From Himantopus leucocephalus (Eukaryota > Chordata > Aves > Charadriiformes > Recurvirostridae), in contig RSEF01000001.1 of the NCBI GenBank assembly GCA_003993805.1, positions 97,335,332 through 97,399,331 on the forward strand: a stretch of 64,000 nucleotides of DNA. The letters are read 5' to 3'. Below the pieces are notes generated by a model. The model was not told the DNA's origin. It ran no database searches and saw only the letters and a program-made list of their open reading frames with translations. Position 1 is the first letter of the stretch, and every line of letters starts with the position of its first letter. Position numbers and translations under genes: made by a program. Shown here piece by piece: positions 34,401 through 41,900 of this stretch.

Positions 34401-36333
34401 AGAGAATTAATGAAAGTCCTCTGTCCACGCTATCAACACTGAAAATGCAAACACAAACTAGTCTCCAGCCAGTGATTTTGGTACTTGTTTCCACTGAGGT
34501 TCACTGACAATTTTAGGTTGTGAAACTGGAGCTCTATTCACAACATCCACTTGTTCAGTAGTGGGACATAATCAAATTCAGAGGGTGTGAATTTGAAGAG
34601 TTTCACTTGAGTAGTCAGGTATCACAGGTTCAAAGCCAGAAACCAGTCTAGACGAGTGGTGGGTCTGAATCAGCGTTAAATAGTATCTATATAAAACAAT
34701 TAATCAGAAGAGATAAATTTATGCAGGTACTTACGTGATGTATTCAGCAGGAATACGAACAGGAGGAAGATTAGCTGAAAAGGACATAAGCACACTGCTC
34801 CATCCTCGGAGACAGAGCAACACCATGAAAAATACTGGTATCTATGATGTACAAGAACACAGTGCTGCTCACGTTTTTGTCACATGAGCTGACTGCTTTT
34901 TGGGAGAAACCAAAACCACAGCAGTACACTGGATCCTGGTTATCACATACCGAGAACCAAATGGACCCTATTCTGGTGCTCCAGAGCTTCATGGTTAGCT
35001 GTGGATGTAGTATGTTGCTCACAAACAGACCATTGGCCTCATACAAGACAAGTATCAACTACCTTCAACTCTTGTCTATGAATTCTCCTGAATATAAACC
35101 AAAACCAAACTCTGGTTTAAATATATAGTCTATAGAAAAAATGTGGCTTTGATGAGATCAGTTTTGCTGGTGTCAAAGACCAACCATCTACATTTATAAA
35201 CTATTAGTACAAAATTAAAGGCCGCAAGTCCCTAATCAATTCCTGTTGACCTTTGTCCCAAAACCAGCTGTGCCAGGGGTGTTAATAGACATTCTCCCAC
35301 CATGACTTGGAGCAAGAGAGGAATAGATCCAGGCAAGCCAAACCTTCCAATCTGGATCTCTCTCAGCAAGTTGTGTGTTTTTCATGATGGTAAGCACCCA
35401 AAAGCCTTTTACCAACTGAAATATGGCCCACAGTATCCTAGATTCCACCTCTGTGAGAGCGCACACTCAAAGGCAGACCTCAGCTGGCCAACAGCCTCGG
35501 AGACGGTGCCCAGGCACAGCCTCCCAAGCAGAGTAGCAGAATCCAGCCGGGAAGCCGCCGTGCAAACGCCGTGCAGTACAGCAGCTCGCTCTCAGCGAGA
35601 TGCCCTACTTTGGTTACACACTCTACCTACCGCAGACTAGCGGATACAGTGCTTAATCATACCGCAAGAGCGATCGGGGGCGCATCGAAGCCAAGAAAAC
35701 GCATGCGGTTACCCGTCTTCGACAACATCCCTCCCACACCCAGCATCCGGGGCAGGCATCGCACATGAGCGACCGGCGCTCGCTTGTCGGCGGCAGCTTC
35801 TGCTGCCGCTGCTGCTGTTACAGCCGCCGTGCTGAGCTCCCGGGAGGACCCCGCCACCTCCGCTCCACTGGCCCGTGGCTGCGGCCGGGCCCTGCATGGT
35901 GGAACGGAGGGGAAGGGGGGGGGGTGTTTAGTGGATGTCTCCGCCGGAACGTGTCGCGCATGCGCAAGGGAGGAGGGCGCGCACTGGGCCCAAAGAGACA
36001 CCCCCCCCCATGCCCGGTCCCCTCATCCCTCATCTCATCGCCTCCCCTCCCCTTCTCTCCTCCCCTTTCCGGCCCACGGTCACCTGTAGCCGAGCGGCAG
36101 GTCCCCGCCACCCGCGCTCCGCAGGCACCGCAACACCGCGTCCAGCGGCGGCGCCTCCGGCCCGCCAGGCCCCCCGCGGGCCGGGAGCGCTCGGCGGGCG
36201 AAATCCCGAGCCGCCTGCAGCCAGCGCTGCTCCTAGGGAGAAGCAGAGAAGCGCGGCTTCAGCGCCGTGTGGCAGGGAGGGCCCGGAGCCCACCCTGCCA
36301 CATGTCACTCACGGCCGCGCTGGGCTCCGCCAT
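19873..36333 (-). CDS. CTC1: CTC1, CST telomere replication complex component 1; 24 coding exons
   Basis: Twenty-four exons join in phase to 1286 codons plus TAG (human CTC1 is 1217 aa). CTC1 binds STN1 and TEN1 to form CST, a nuclear RPA-like complex that binds single-stranded telomeric DNA, limits telomerase and brings polymerase alpha-primase for C-strand fill-in. It is built of serial OB-folds. Conserved stretches run the whole length: CCSHLTW and LYVKDNTG (exon 3), LFLFPSWSY (4), CLCLAYQQ (7), LGMPLYLW (8), HHCPLQK (9), LNRRLAW (10), YQLIVER (12), LVSFSGEI (17), WGLLPGAR (18), WVCSLC...GRCTR (20-21), LVEDGTGEA (22), FRCGEVEF (24). Exons run from 36313-36333 to 19873-20051. The extra length over human is mainly in exons 6 and 13. 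All introns are GT-AG except intron 12 (GC-AG). The gene is head to head with TNFRSF1A, and its promoter lies in a CpG island. Confidence 0.96.
21265..21391 (-). CDS. CTC1: CTC1 coding exon 23
   Basis: Residues 1186-1228: LRSLCRSPLICRPILLDF and RKPSKILQP (human TLCTSPSVLRPIVLSF, RKPSKIVPLEP). Acceptor CCTTCCTCAG, donor GTAAGC. Confidence 0.94.
21527..21689 (-). CDS. CTC1: CTC1 coding exon 22
   Basis: Residues 1131-1185: LVEDGTGEAIVLCRNQHVAA and LGLSLLEWEAL, the best-conserved block with human CTC1. Acceptor GTCTCCATAG, donor GTGAGT. Confidence 0.95.
21952..22016 (-). CDS. CTC1: CTC1 coding exon 21 (second half of zinc-ribbon-like motif)
   Basis: Residues 1110-1131: GRCTRHSPPCPSHTGVRQA (human GKCTRLGSTCPTQTAVSQA) supplies the second cysteine pair. 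Too short to stand out as an open frame. Acceptor CTTCCTTCAG, donor GTAAGC. Confidence 0.9.
22498..22657 (-). CDS. CTC1: CTC1 coding exon 20 (first half of zinc-ribbon-like motif)
   Basis: Residues 1056-1109, ending WVCSLCSSVFKE. The C-x2-C pair with the cysteines of exon 21 resembles a zinc ribbon in the last OB-fold, also seen in human. The donor GTATTC is weak, but its phase matches exon 21. Confidence 0.86.
22742..22828 (-). CDS. CTC1: CTC1 coding exon 19
   Basis: Residues 1027-1056: RFHNVYCTYIASSCVSVIS (human SHNVYCCFRSSTYVQVLS). Acceptor CATATTGCAG, donor GTGAGT. Confidence 0.92.
23072..23237 (-). CDS. CTC1: CTC1 coding exon 18
   Basis: Residues 972-1027: VKLSVSV, VDIYI and WGLLPGARIFFQNLERK match the human C-terminal OB region involved in complex assembly. 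Acceptor TGCCTCCTCAG, donor GTACCC. Confidence 0.94.
23574..23683 (-). CDS. CTC1: CTC1 coding exon 17
   Basis: Residues 935-972: FTGSLVSFSGEIVERTLC (human FTDSLVSFSAEILSRTLC). Of two nearby AGs, only TGCTTTCAG keeps phase with exon 16. Confidence 0.9.
24484..24554 (-). CDS. CTC1: CTC1 coding exon 16
   Basis: Residues 912-935: QRISSIPEVLSN aligns with human KSLPESSLTDLLSDN. The acceptor CCCCCCCTTCTAG is the only one giving an open frame from exon 15. Low conservation, so somewhat less certain. Confidence 0.78.
24842..24985 (-). CDS. CTC1: CTC1 coding exon 15
   Basis: Residues 864-911, 48 codons in phase 0. The end, VQDTWHLQHE, matches human VQDNWTLELE. Acceptor CTTCTCTCAG, donor GTATGC. Confidence 0.9.
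25273..25362 (-). CDS. CTC1: CTC1 coding exon 14, after a poly-C tract
   Basis: Residues 834-863: LLLFMGKSLRWFPFLHLDG and YRFIVP (human HLIFFGSSVRWFEFLHPG). The acceptor CGCCAG is preceded by about 70 nt of nearly pure C on the coding strand. Donor GTAAGAG. Confidence 0.9.
25365..25434 (+). repeat. Poly-G tract with one N, in CTC1 intron 13
   Basis: About 70 nt of nearly uninterrupted G (plus strand) with a few T/A breaks near the start and an N at 25396. On the CTC1 strand it is poly-C placed immediately upstream of the exon 14 acceptor. True length is uncertain. Confidence 0.92.
25688..26150 (-). CDS. CTC1: CTC1 coding exon 13 (variable linker)
   Basis: Residues 679-833, the longest exon. 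It starts VYAQFYF as in human (VYVQFFL). A poorly conserved acidic/Ser-rich stretch follows, then FLVTQKEGLMLRN (human FLLCHKEALMKRN). Donor GTGAGG gives phase 0 to exon 14. Confidence 0.88.
26484..26598 (-). CDS. CTC1: CTC1 coding exon 12, ending at a GC donor
   Basis: Residues 641-679: YQLIVERF and FPSWKQL. The exon must end at AACAG followed by GCAAGT, a GC-AG intron. The upstream GTGAGG at HVRE would break the phase to exon 13. Confidence 0.88.
26800..26926 (-). CDS. CTC1: CTC1 coding exon 11
   Basis: Residues 599-641: LLGVLRVSS, LQLQDKSSALPCV and GLIG, an OB-fold beta-strand pattern conserved with human. Donor GTATGT. Confidence 0.93.
27162..27362 (-). CDS. CTC1: CTC1 coding exon 10
   Basis: Residues 532-598, with QELNRRLAWSYCTL near its end (human QLNRRLAWSWLCL). 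Acceptor TTTTTTCTTAG, donor GTAAGT. Confidence 0.94.
27447..27621 (-). CDS. CTC1: CTC1 coding exon 9
   Basis: Residues 473-531, ending YNEILAKIHHCPLQK as in human (HNEILEEPHHCPLQK). Acceptor TTTCTTTCAG, donor GTGAGT. Confidence 0.94.
29137..29363 (-). CDS. CTC1: CTC1 coding exon 8
   Basis: Residues 398-473, with DVHLLQ at the start and LGMPLYLWLVSLLE near the end; both are strong matches to human (DVHLLQ, LGLPLYLW). Confidence 0.95.
29696..29824 (-). CDS. CTC1: CTC1 coding exon 7
   Basis: Residues 355-397. GTVTKILN, LFLLDDKVCLCLAYQQ and LRPGACVE match the human OB-fold segment with GLCLAYQQ. Phase 0 at both ends. Confidence 0.95.
29996..30298 (-). CDS. CTC1: CTC1 coding exon 6
   Basis: Residues 254-354. 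The first half (HRYTITGVSMSSLKKSGQR) is conserved. The second half is a Ser/Glu-rich linker that is longer than in human and likely disordered. Acceptor TCTGCTCTAG, donor GTAAGG. Confidence 0.92.
30549..30600 (+). repeat. A-rich tract with AAAC units
   Basis: Poly-A followed by CAAAA/CAAAC units in CTC1 intron 5. Simple sequence; no body of a retroposon is visible beside it. Confidence 0.8.
30735..30879 (-). CDS. CTC1: CTC1 coding exon 5
   Basis: Residues 205-253: basic start CKKRSKL, then GELARLGPLLCIRQKTFFFL, aligning with the human [20 protein letters not shown] region. Acceptor TTGTTCTCTAG, donor GTAAGT. Confidence 0.92.
32492..32688 (-). CDS. CTC1: CTC1 coding exon 4
   Basis: Residues 140-205, with LEWLESLFLFPSWSYIP followed by a Val/Pro-rich segment (VDPVPVNLLEEVP). 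Acceptor TTTTGTCTTAG, donor GTAAAC. Confidence 0.93.
33277..33523 (-). CDS. CTC1: CTC1 coding exon 3
   Basis: Residues 57-139. FISISDLQ follows directly from LPLGYS, as in human. It contains CMPCCSHLTW and DGCLYVKDNTGIIPCE, the first conserved OB-fold region. Donor GTGTGT. Confidence 0.95.
34735..34774 (-). other. Candidate cryptic or poison exon in CTC1 intron 2
   Basis: Forty nt bounded by a good acceptor (GTCCTTTTCAG) and a strong donor (GTAAGT). If spliced after exon 2, the joined codon is AGC followed at once by TAA, so inclusion would truncate CTC1 at about residue 57. Skipping it gives the conserved join. No transcript evidence. Confidence 0.3.
36084..36232 (-). CDS. CTC1: CTC1 coding exon 2
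   Basis: Residues 8-57: EQRWLQAARDFARRAL, then a Gly/Pro/Ala-rich stretch and DLPLGY. Very GC-rich, within the promoter CpG island. Acceptor CTTCTCCCTAG, donor GTGACC. Confidence 0.88.
36313..36333 (-). CDS. CTC1: CTC1 coding exon 1
   Basis: Encodes MAEPSAA and ends in phase 0 at donor GTGAGTG. The ATG context GTCATGG has G at +4. This start was chosen because it is the only ATG that splices in frame to exon 2, and the short N-terminus before the conserved EQxWL matches human CTC1. Confidence 0.82.
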
Positions 36334-36870
36334 GACGGCGCCAGGCCGGGCCGCCCGGCTCACGGCGTTGCCATGGGGACGCGGCCGCGGGAAATGCGCA
36401 GGGCCCGCCGGGAGCGCCGCCTCCTCCGAGCCGCGAGCCCGCCCAGTCTCCGCCCCCTCCCTCCCCTACGGCCAATCGCCGCCGCCCCCGCGCGGCGCTT
36501 CCCCGCCTCCCGCCGGCGGCGGGCGGCGCGCGGGGGTGGTCGCGGCCCCTCAGCCCCGGGGCGCGATGAGCCGCGGCCGCCCCTGAGGTAAAAAAGTCTC
36601 GTCAACGTTCTACCGGGGCCGCCCCTCACGCCAGAGGGCCGGCGAGAAACGGGAGCCCCGGAGGGCTCTGCAGGCGGGGAGTTAAGCGGCGGCGCTGACA
36701 GACAAGCTGTGTGACAGGGAGGGTGGCGAGCTGGGCTCGGTCCCCTTGGTGGCGGCACGTAGCCACGGAGCCTCGGGACACACGGGAGGCCTGGCAGGCG
36801 GGAGGGAGGGAGGCAGGGAGGGGGGCTTGCAGGTTCCGGCGGAAGCCGGGCAGTGGATGTGCGCCGTTGC

Positions 36871-36896
36871 GTTTGACATTTACTTTAATGTCAAAC
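36871..36896. repeat. Perfect 10-bp inverted repeat with 6-nt loop
   Basis: GTTTGACATT, loop TACTTT, AATGTCAAAC. The half-site core TCAAACGTG occurs again at about 36952-36960 (GTCAAACGTG). It sits at the edge of the CTC1 CpG island. It could be a paired protein-binding site or chance; no factor is assigned. Confidence 0.5.
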
Positions 36897-37590
36897 GTGC
36901 CGGGGGGGGACGACCGCGAGGTCGCTCCTGCCGCGCCGAGCTGGGGGAAGAGTCAAACGTGAAGGTCTGTGGGGGATTTCTCTGACATTTGTGCGGTTCT
37001 AGNTTTTTTATTGGGAAGGCTGAGGGTCCGTGAAGATTGAAGGGCGTGCCGCATCCACTCATAGGACAGTACGTGATGAATGTGAAGCAATCCATTAAAA
37101 ATGTGATTTCCTCCTCCACAGAATGCACTCAGCGGTGCATGAGAGTTTTTCCTTCAGGGGCTAATTTTGTATTATTCTCGTTCCAGGCAAGGAAATGAAT
37201 TAGACAAAACTTGGTAAATCTTTCCTGTCTCTATCCCTGGAGAGGGCTGCAGCCTGGTAACAGGTTATTCTGCTATTTCCTTCCCTCCTGGAACCTGCTG
37301 CTGGAAAGTAAGAGCTGTTCCAAGCCTGAAGTGCAGAAGAGAGATATGTAGCTGCGTGGCCTTTGTTATTTTGTCCTGTGCCTGTGCCATTGCTGGTGTC
37401 CCTACAGTGGATAAGCAACTCCGGAGTAGACATGGTCCATGAAGGTGTTTGGCTTTGCCCGCAGCATTTCAGGCAGTGCACAGAGTGAATTGTACACGTC
37501 CTTACAGACACGAAATGGGCATATTCTTCCAAAACAACACTTAGTAGCTCAATTTAATGCTGTAGTAGAGAGATAATTGCAGAAAACTGN

Positions 37591-37947
37591 AGCAGCGTTC
37601 ACTGTCAAAGCTCTCTACAGCTACCTGAAGGCAGGTTGTAGAGAGGTGAGGGTTGGTCTCCTCTCCCAAGTAACAAGCGATAGGACAAGAGGAAATGGCC
37701 TTGAGTTACGCCAGGGGAGGTTTAGACTGGATGTTAGGAAAAATGTCTTCGCTGAAAGGGTTGTCAGGCACTGGAACAGGATGCCCGGAGGTAGTGGTGG
37801 AATCACCATCCCTGGAGGTATTTAAAAGACCGGTAGACACGGTGCTTTGGCACATGGTTTAGTGATGGACGTGACAGTGCTAGGTTAACAGTTAGACTTG
37901 ATGATCTTAAAGGTTCCTTCCAACCTAGACGATTCTGTGATTCTATA
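37591..37947 (+). mobile_element. CR1 LINE fragment, plus orientation, with 3' end
   Basis: Reads CTACCTGAAGGCAGGTTGTA, GGACAAGAGGAAATGGCCT, TTAGACTGGATGTTAGGAAA, GGCACTGGAACAGGATGCCC, ATCCCTGGAGGTATTTAAAA, TTAGACTTGATGATCTTAAA and GTTCCTTCCAACCTAGACGA, ending ATTCTGTGATTCTAT, the CR1 3' terminus. It begins right after the N at 37590. 5'-truncated, as is usual. Confidence 0.96.
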
Positions 37948-38762
37948 AAGTGATCACCGGAAGATGGGAGCTGCAGCTATTTCCATTCATGGTCCCTCCC
38001 GTTCGTGATACCTGCCTCTTGCAGTAACAAATGGCCAATTCCTATCACCCCTTGCAGGCCAGGAGTAACTAACAGCTAACCAGGTGACTAACACACGCAG
38101 CTCGTCATCTCAAGAGTGGAAATAGTTCTGAAACAACACAAGGGCAAGGTCTCAGTGGGCAACAAGTAAAGGGGAGTTCTTTGTCATTTAGCCACTCACC
38201 CCTTACTGTACGTGGGTTTGTTGTTTTTTTTTTTTTTAACACTATCGTTAAGATCACACATTAAATGAAGCACACCTCGTGCAGAATGTTACATACACTT
38301 CATTCTTATATGTGCACTGCCAGCGCAGCTGGTTCATTGGAGCGTACAAGAGAATGCGTGTTTTAAATGAAAAAGCGTGGGATGGGCATACGTACTCTTA
38401 AGTATGCTAGTTTTTGGCTGATGAATACCTTTCCTTATAAGCATTTGGGGGCTGACAGGGCAGTTAAGATGCAAAGAGTGATTTTTCTTACGACGGCACG
38501 GTCAAGTTTCACACGAAACTTAACGTTAAAAGCGCGGCGGACGGGCGAGACGCTCGCACGCCGGGGGAAGCGTTAAGACTACAGCGAGCCTCCTTCCACC
38601 CCCGACCCGTGTTTTCTACCATTTTTCGCTACGCCATACACCACCGCCTGTTTCTTCTTCAGCCCGCCCGCCTGGATTTTTAAGGAAAACCGTCGGTGTG
38701 CGCCAGGGGGGGGGCGGCGGAGGTCGGGCGGGGCGCGGTACCGGGGCCGTCTCCGCCTCCGC

Positions 38763-38790
38763 CTCCCTCCCTCCCTCCCTCCCTCCTTCC
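38763..38790 (+). repeat. (CTCC)n polypyrimidine repeat
   Basis: About six CTCC units 130 nt upstream of the TNFRSF1A start. Mirror-like polypyrimidine tracts at promoters can form triplex DNA, but nothing here shows that. Confidence 0.8.
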
Positions 38791-38890
38791 TGCCGCCCCG
38801 CCGCCGGCAGGAAGCCGGAGCCGGGGTAGTTTCTGCTCCGCGGTGCTCCGGCCGGGGCGGTTTACCTCTGGACGCAGGGAGGACCCTGCC

Positions 38891-38902
38891 ATGGGGACGT
38901 AG
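38891..38902 (+). other. Three-codon upstream ORF before TNFRSF1A
   Basis: ATG GGG ACG TAG with a very good initiation context (GCCATGG), ending 14 nt before the TNFRSF1A ATG. If it is inside the leader it would be expected to reduce initiation at the main start, whose context (GCCATGC) is weaker at +4. Depends on where transcription starts. Confidence 0.4.
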
Positions 38903-38916
38903 CGGGCCGCGGAGCC

Positions 38917-38955
38917 ATGCGCGGCCCGGCGCTGCCCTGCAGCTCGCTGGGGACG
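38917..38955 (+). CDS. TNFRSF1A: TNFRSF1A coding exon 1 (start of signal peptide)
   Basis: Encodes [13 protein letters not shown] and ends in phase 0 at donor GTAAGT. Chosen because it is the only upstream exon in the CpG island that joins in frame to the hydrophobic start of exon 2 to make a complete signal peptide. Confidence 0.82.
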
Positions 38956-41900
38956 GTAAGTCGCGGGTGGGGGCTTCGCCGCTCCCCACACGGGACGGGA
39001 CGGGACGGGACAGGACGGGGCGCTGCACCGCCGCCCTCCCCCGCCTCAGGGCTTTTAGGCCGGGGCTCCCTTCGCCCTTTCCTCGCCGCCGTAGGGCTCC
39101 CCATGGCTCCGGGTTCTCCGGGGGCTTTGGCGTCCCTCACGGGGCGGGGAGCGGGGCAGCGCCCGGGGAGCCATTTTCTCCTGCGGAGGGGGCGAGGTGG
39201 GCGGTTGGAGGTGGCGGACCGACGAGCCGTCGGGAAGCCGAACCGCGCCTGGCCCGCTGTCGCCTGCGGGGTAACCGGGCGGCGGCGCTGCGGCGCCGCT
39301 GAGGTGAGGGGAGGGGGGGCCGGCGGTGCCCCTTCTCTCCCTCCTTCCCTCCTTCCCTCCCCGCTGGGCGCTGGTTTGCCGGCGCCGCTTCCGGGATTTG
39401 TCCTTGAGTCAGGGAAAAAGCGGCTGGATTTACAGGAATGGCGGAGGATTTCCTGGAGCCCGCGGCGGGGCCGCGAACTCGCGGGGCGATGGCGGCGGCG
39501 AGGCCCGGCGGGGGTACGGAGGCGCCCGGGGTGTGCTGGGCTCCCGCCGCCCGGGAGGACGAGCCGCCTCATCAGATGTGTGATAAAGCTGTGACGGCAG
39601 GGGTGATGTCACTTAGCATCACGGCATGGTTATAAATTCTGGTATAGAAGTGGTTAAGGTCAGACCGTTTATCCCTAAATGCCTGAGCATCCCAGTGACA
39701 AACCCTTGCACCTCATGGCGCGGGACTCGTAACGTTGGGTTAGTCGGTGGTTTGCCGACAAAAAGTTGTGACTGCCTTACTCGAAGTTGATCTTTTTTTC
39801 CAGAAGTTTTCTATTTTAATTTAATTTTTTTTTTTTTTTGGCGCTTGGAAGCTTTTGGAAACCAGGTGATAGCGTTACAGGTTAGCACTGTCAGGAGCAC
39901 ACAACTAGAAGTGTGGAGTAGGAGTGCTCTGCACCTCGACTCTGAAACTCTGGATCACTTGGAATCATAGAATTGTCTAGGTTGGAAAGGACCTGGAAGA
40001 TCATCAGGTCCAACCATGAACCTAACGCTGCCAAAACCACCACCAAACCGTGTCCCTAAGCACCACTCGGGACCTAGGTAGGATACATCAACTCTTGAGA
40101 TGACTTACATACAGATTGCAAAGCAGTCAGCAAACCTGGAGAAGTCTATTTCTGAGTTAAGTGAACGTATTTTGCTGTAATTGAGATGCTATATGCAGTA
40201 TTACTGATAGTATTGGCAATAAAATGTACAAAAAGTCATTGGATTCCCTAAATTCATTACATTGCCTTCAGTTAAATACTGTGCCGGAGGAAGAGCACCC
40301 TTCAGCGGGATTTCTTTTTCTGAGGACATTTTTCCCTTCCTATTTGCCTGTCATTCCAAGTTCTCATTAACACCACACTCACTCATTACAGATAATGTGG
40401 GTTTTTTTTCCTTCCATAAAATGGTATTTTTTTTTCATTGTTACAGTTCTCACTCTGTTGCATGCCCTTCCATCTTCCATTTACTTTCCACACGTCCTAC
40501 GTTTGCCCTCATGGCCTTTCTTACTCCCTTGATGCCCCCCCTTCTCATTTTCTGATTCTTTTATGTTTCCTCTGATTCTTCAAAATTTCCTGTAGCTTGT
40601 TTCCATGCATTTTCTCTTTTTGCGTGTCCTTAACCTCATTTCCAGGTCCCCTGTGTTTTCCCCATGCACTCCTAACTTTCACAGTGGAAAAAATGGCAGC
40701 TGTCTTCACTGAGTCCAGTGTGTTTTCTGTCTCACTAAAAAAAAAAATAATGGCAGTTTCATTTATTAAAGTAGTTCAGTTTTCTGAAGAAAAAAGACAA
40801 AATAGCCCCAAGGGTGCTTCTGGCACTGATTCCTTTTGAAGGTACAGGTGGGAATTGCAATTTTGAAGTTGGAAGCTATGTTATATAAAAACTGAAAAAC
40901 CAAGCCACCAAGTGCATTGCAAGAAAGAACTCTTGCGCCTACCATCCTGTTTCCAGTGGTGGCCAACAGTCTCTCAAGGGTTTTAGAGCAGGGCAAGCGC
41001 ACAACAATGAAAAATAAAAATGCTTTCCCAGCTTCCAGTGACCTGTCACTGCAGGAATTCCTGAGTTGAAATGGTGTCTTTGTATTTCAGACCCCTGAGT
41101 GTGTTTTTTCTTCTGTTGATGGGTGTGATGATTGCTTTTGGAACCCAGGCATGTTCCTGGTACCCCCAGCACTCTGGCAGGGAGTCCCATACCTCAGCTA
41201 TGTGTGGGCTAAAAAAAAGTACCTCCCTATATTTGTTTTGAACCCGTCTCCTGCTTATTTTATATGATTCCTCTCAGTTCTTGCATTGGAAGAGACAGAA
41301 CAACCATCCCAGTTCACCTTCTCGTTGGCATTCATGAATTTAGAGCCAAGTATAGTATCTTCTGCTCATTTGTCTCTTCTCCAGACAAATATTTTTAACC
41401 ATTCCCCTTATGGCAGCCATTCTGTACCACTGATCATCCTTGTTACCTTTCTCTCTATCATATCTGGGTTAATTTGTGTTCTCAGGATTGGAGACCAGAA
41501 CTACAGTCTGTATTCAAACCTTATGAATTTATACATTGGCATAACAAAACTTTCTGTTTTTTCCTCAGATCTTTTCCTAATAATTCATAGCATTTGCTTG
41601 GATTTCTGATTGCTTTGTCCAACCAGGTTCATTCCACTTTTTATCTGCTTATTAATCTAATTTTAATTTCTATTTTTGATGACTGTCCACTTCTAGCCAA
41701 ATGGAACATGTTGATATCTGGGTGTGTGCCAACTAAAATTACATGGTAATTTAAGTTCTCACAAGTAAGGAGTATTGTCAGTTTGGATGCCTTTCCCTTG
41801 CTTTTTATTAAGTAATACATTTTCTGCATTAGCAGTGTTATTTGGGGTAAAACCGGTTTTGTCATTTAGCTCCTTCTCATCCGTTGTCTTTAGTCATCAC

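Larger units (their letters stand above)
35750..36720. promoter_or_regulatory. CTC1: CpG island at the CTC1 promoter
   Basis: Dense CpG and high GC over CTC1 exons 1-2 and upstream, with SmaI- and SacII-like CCCGGG/CCGCGG sites, GGGGCGG-type boxes and a CCAAT motif (GGCCAATC at 36471). Boundaries are estimated by eye. Fits a housekeeping promoter for a DNA-replication factor. Long open frames across it are GC artefacts. Confidence 0.75.
36334..38890. other. CTC1-TNFRSF1A head-to-head intergenic region
   Basis: Contains the upstream part of the CTC1 CpG island, an inverted repeat (36871-36896), single Ns at 37003 and 37590, a CR1 element (37591-37947), a T run near 38222, and the start of the TNFRSF1A CpG island. 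No exon was recognised. The two genes do not share one promoter island; they have separate islands about 2 kb apart. Confidence 0.6.
38530..39580. promoter_or_regulatory. TNFRSF1A: CpG island at the TNFRSF1A promoter and exon 1
   Basis: CpG-dense, GC-rich segment spanning the TNFRSF1A first coding exon and the start of intron 1. No TATA box is evident. Estimated boundaries. It contains (CTCC)n and (ACGGG)n repeats. Confidence 0.75.

Noticed and set aside
35765..36591. Long open frames (up to 273 codons) over the CTC1 CpG island
   Set aside because: They are Arg/Pro/Ala-rich, exist in several overlapping frames on both strands, and cross verified CTC1 exons and splice sites. GC-driven lack of stops explains them.
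38579..39594. Open frames of 149-236 codons in the TNFRSF1A CpG island
   Set aside because: Same GC artefact. The plus-strand 225-codon frame is TNFRSF1A exon 1 read through its GTAAGT donor.
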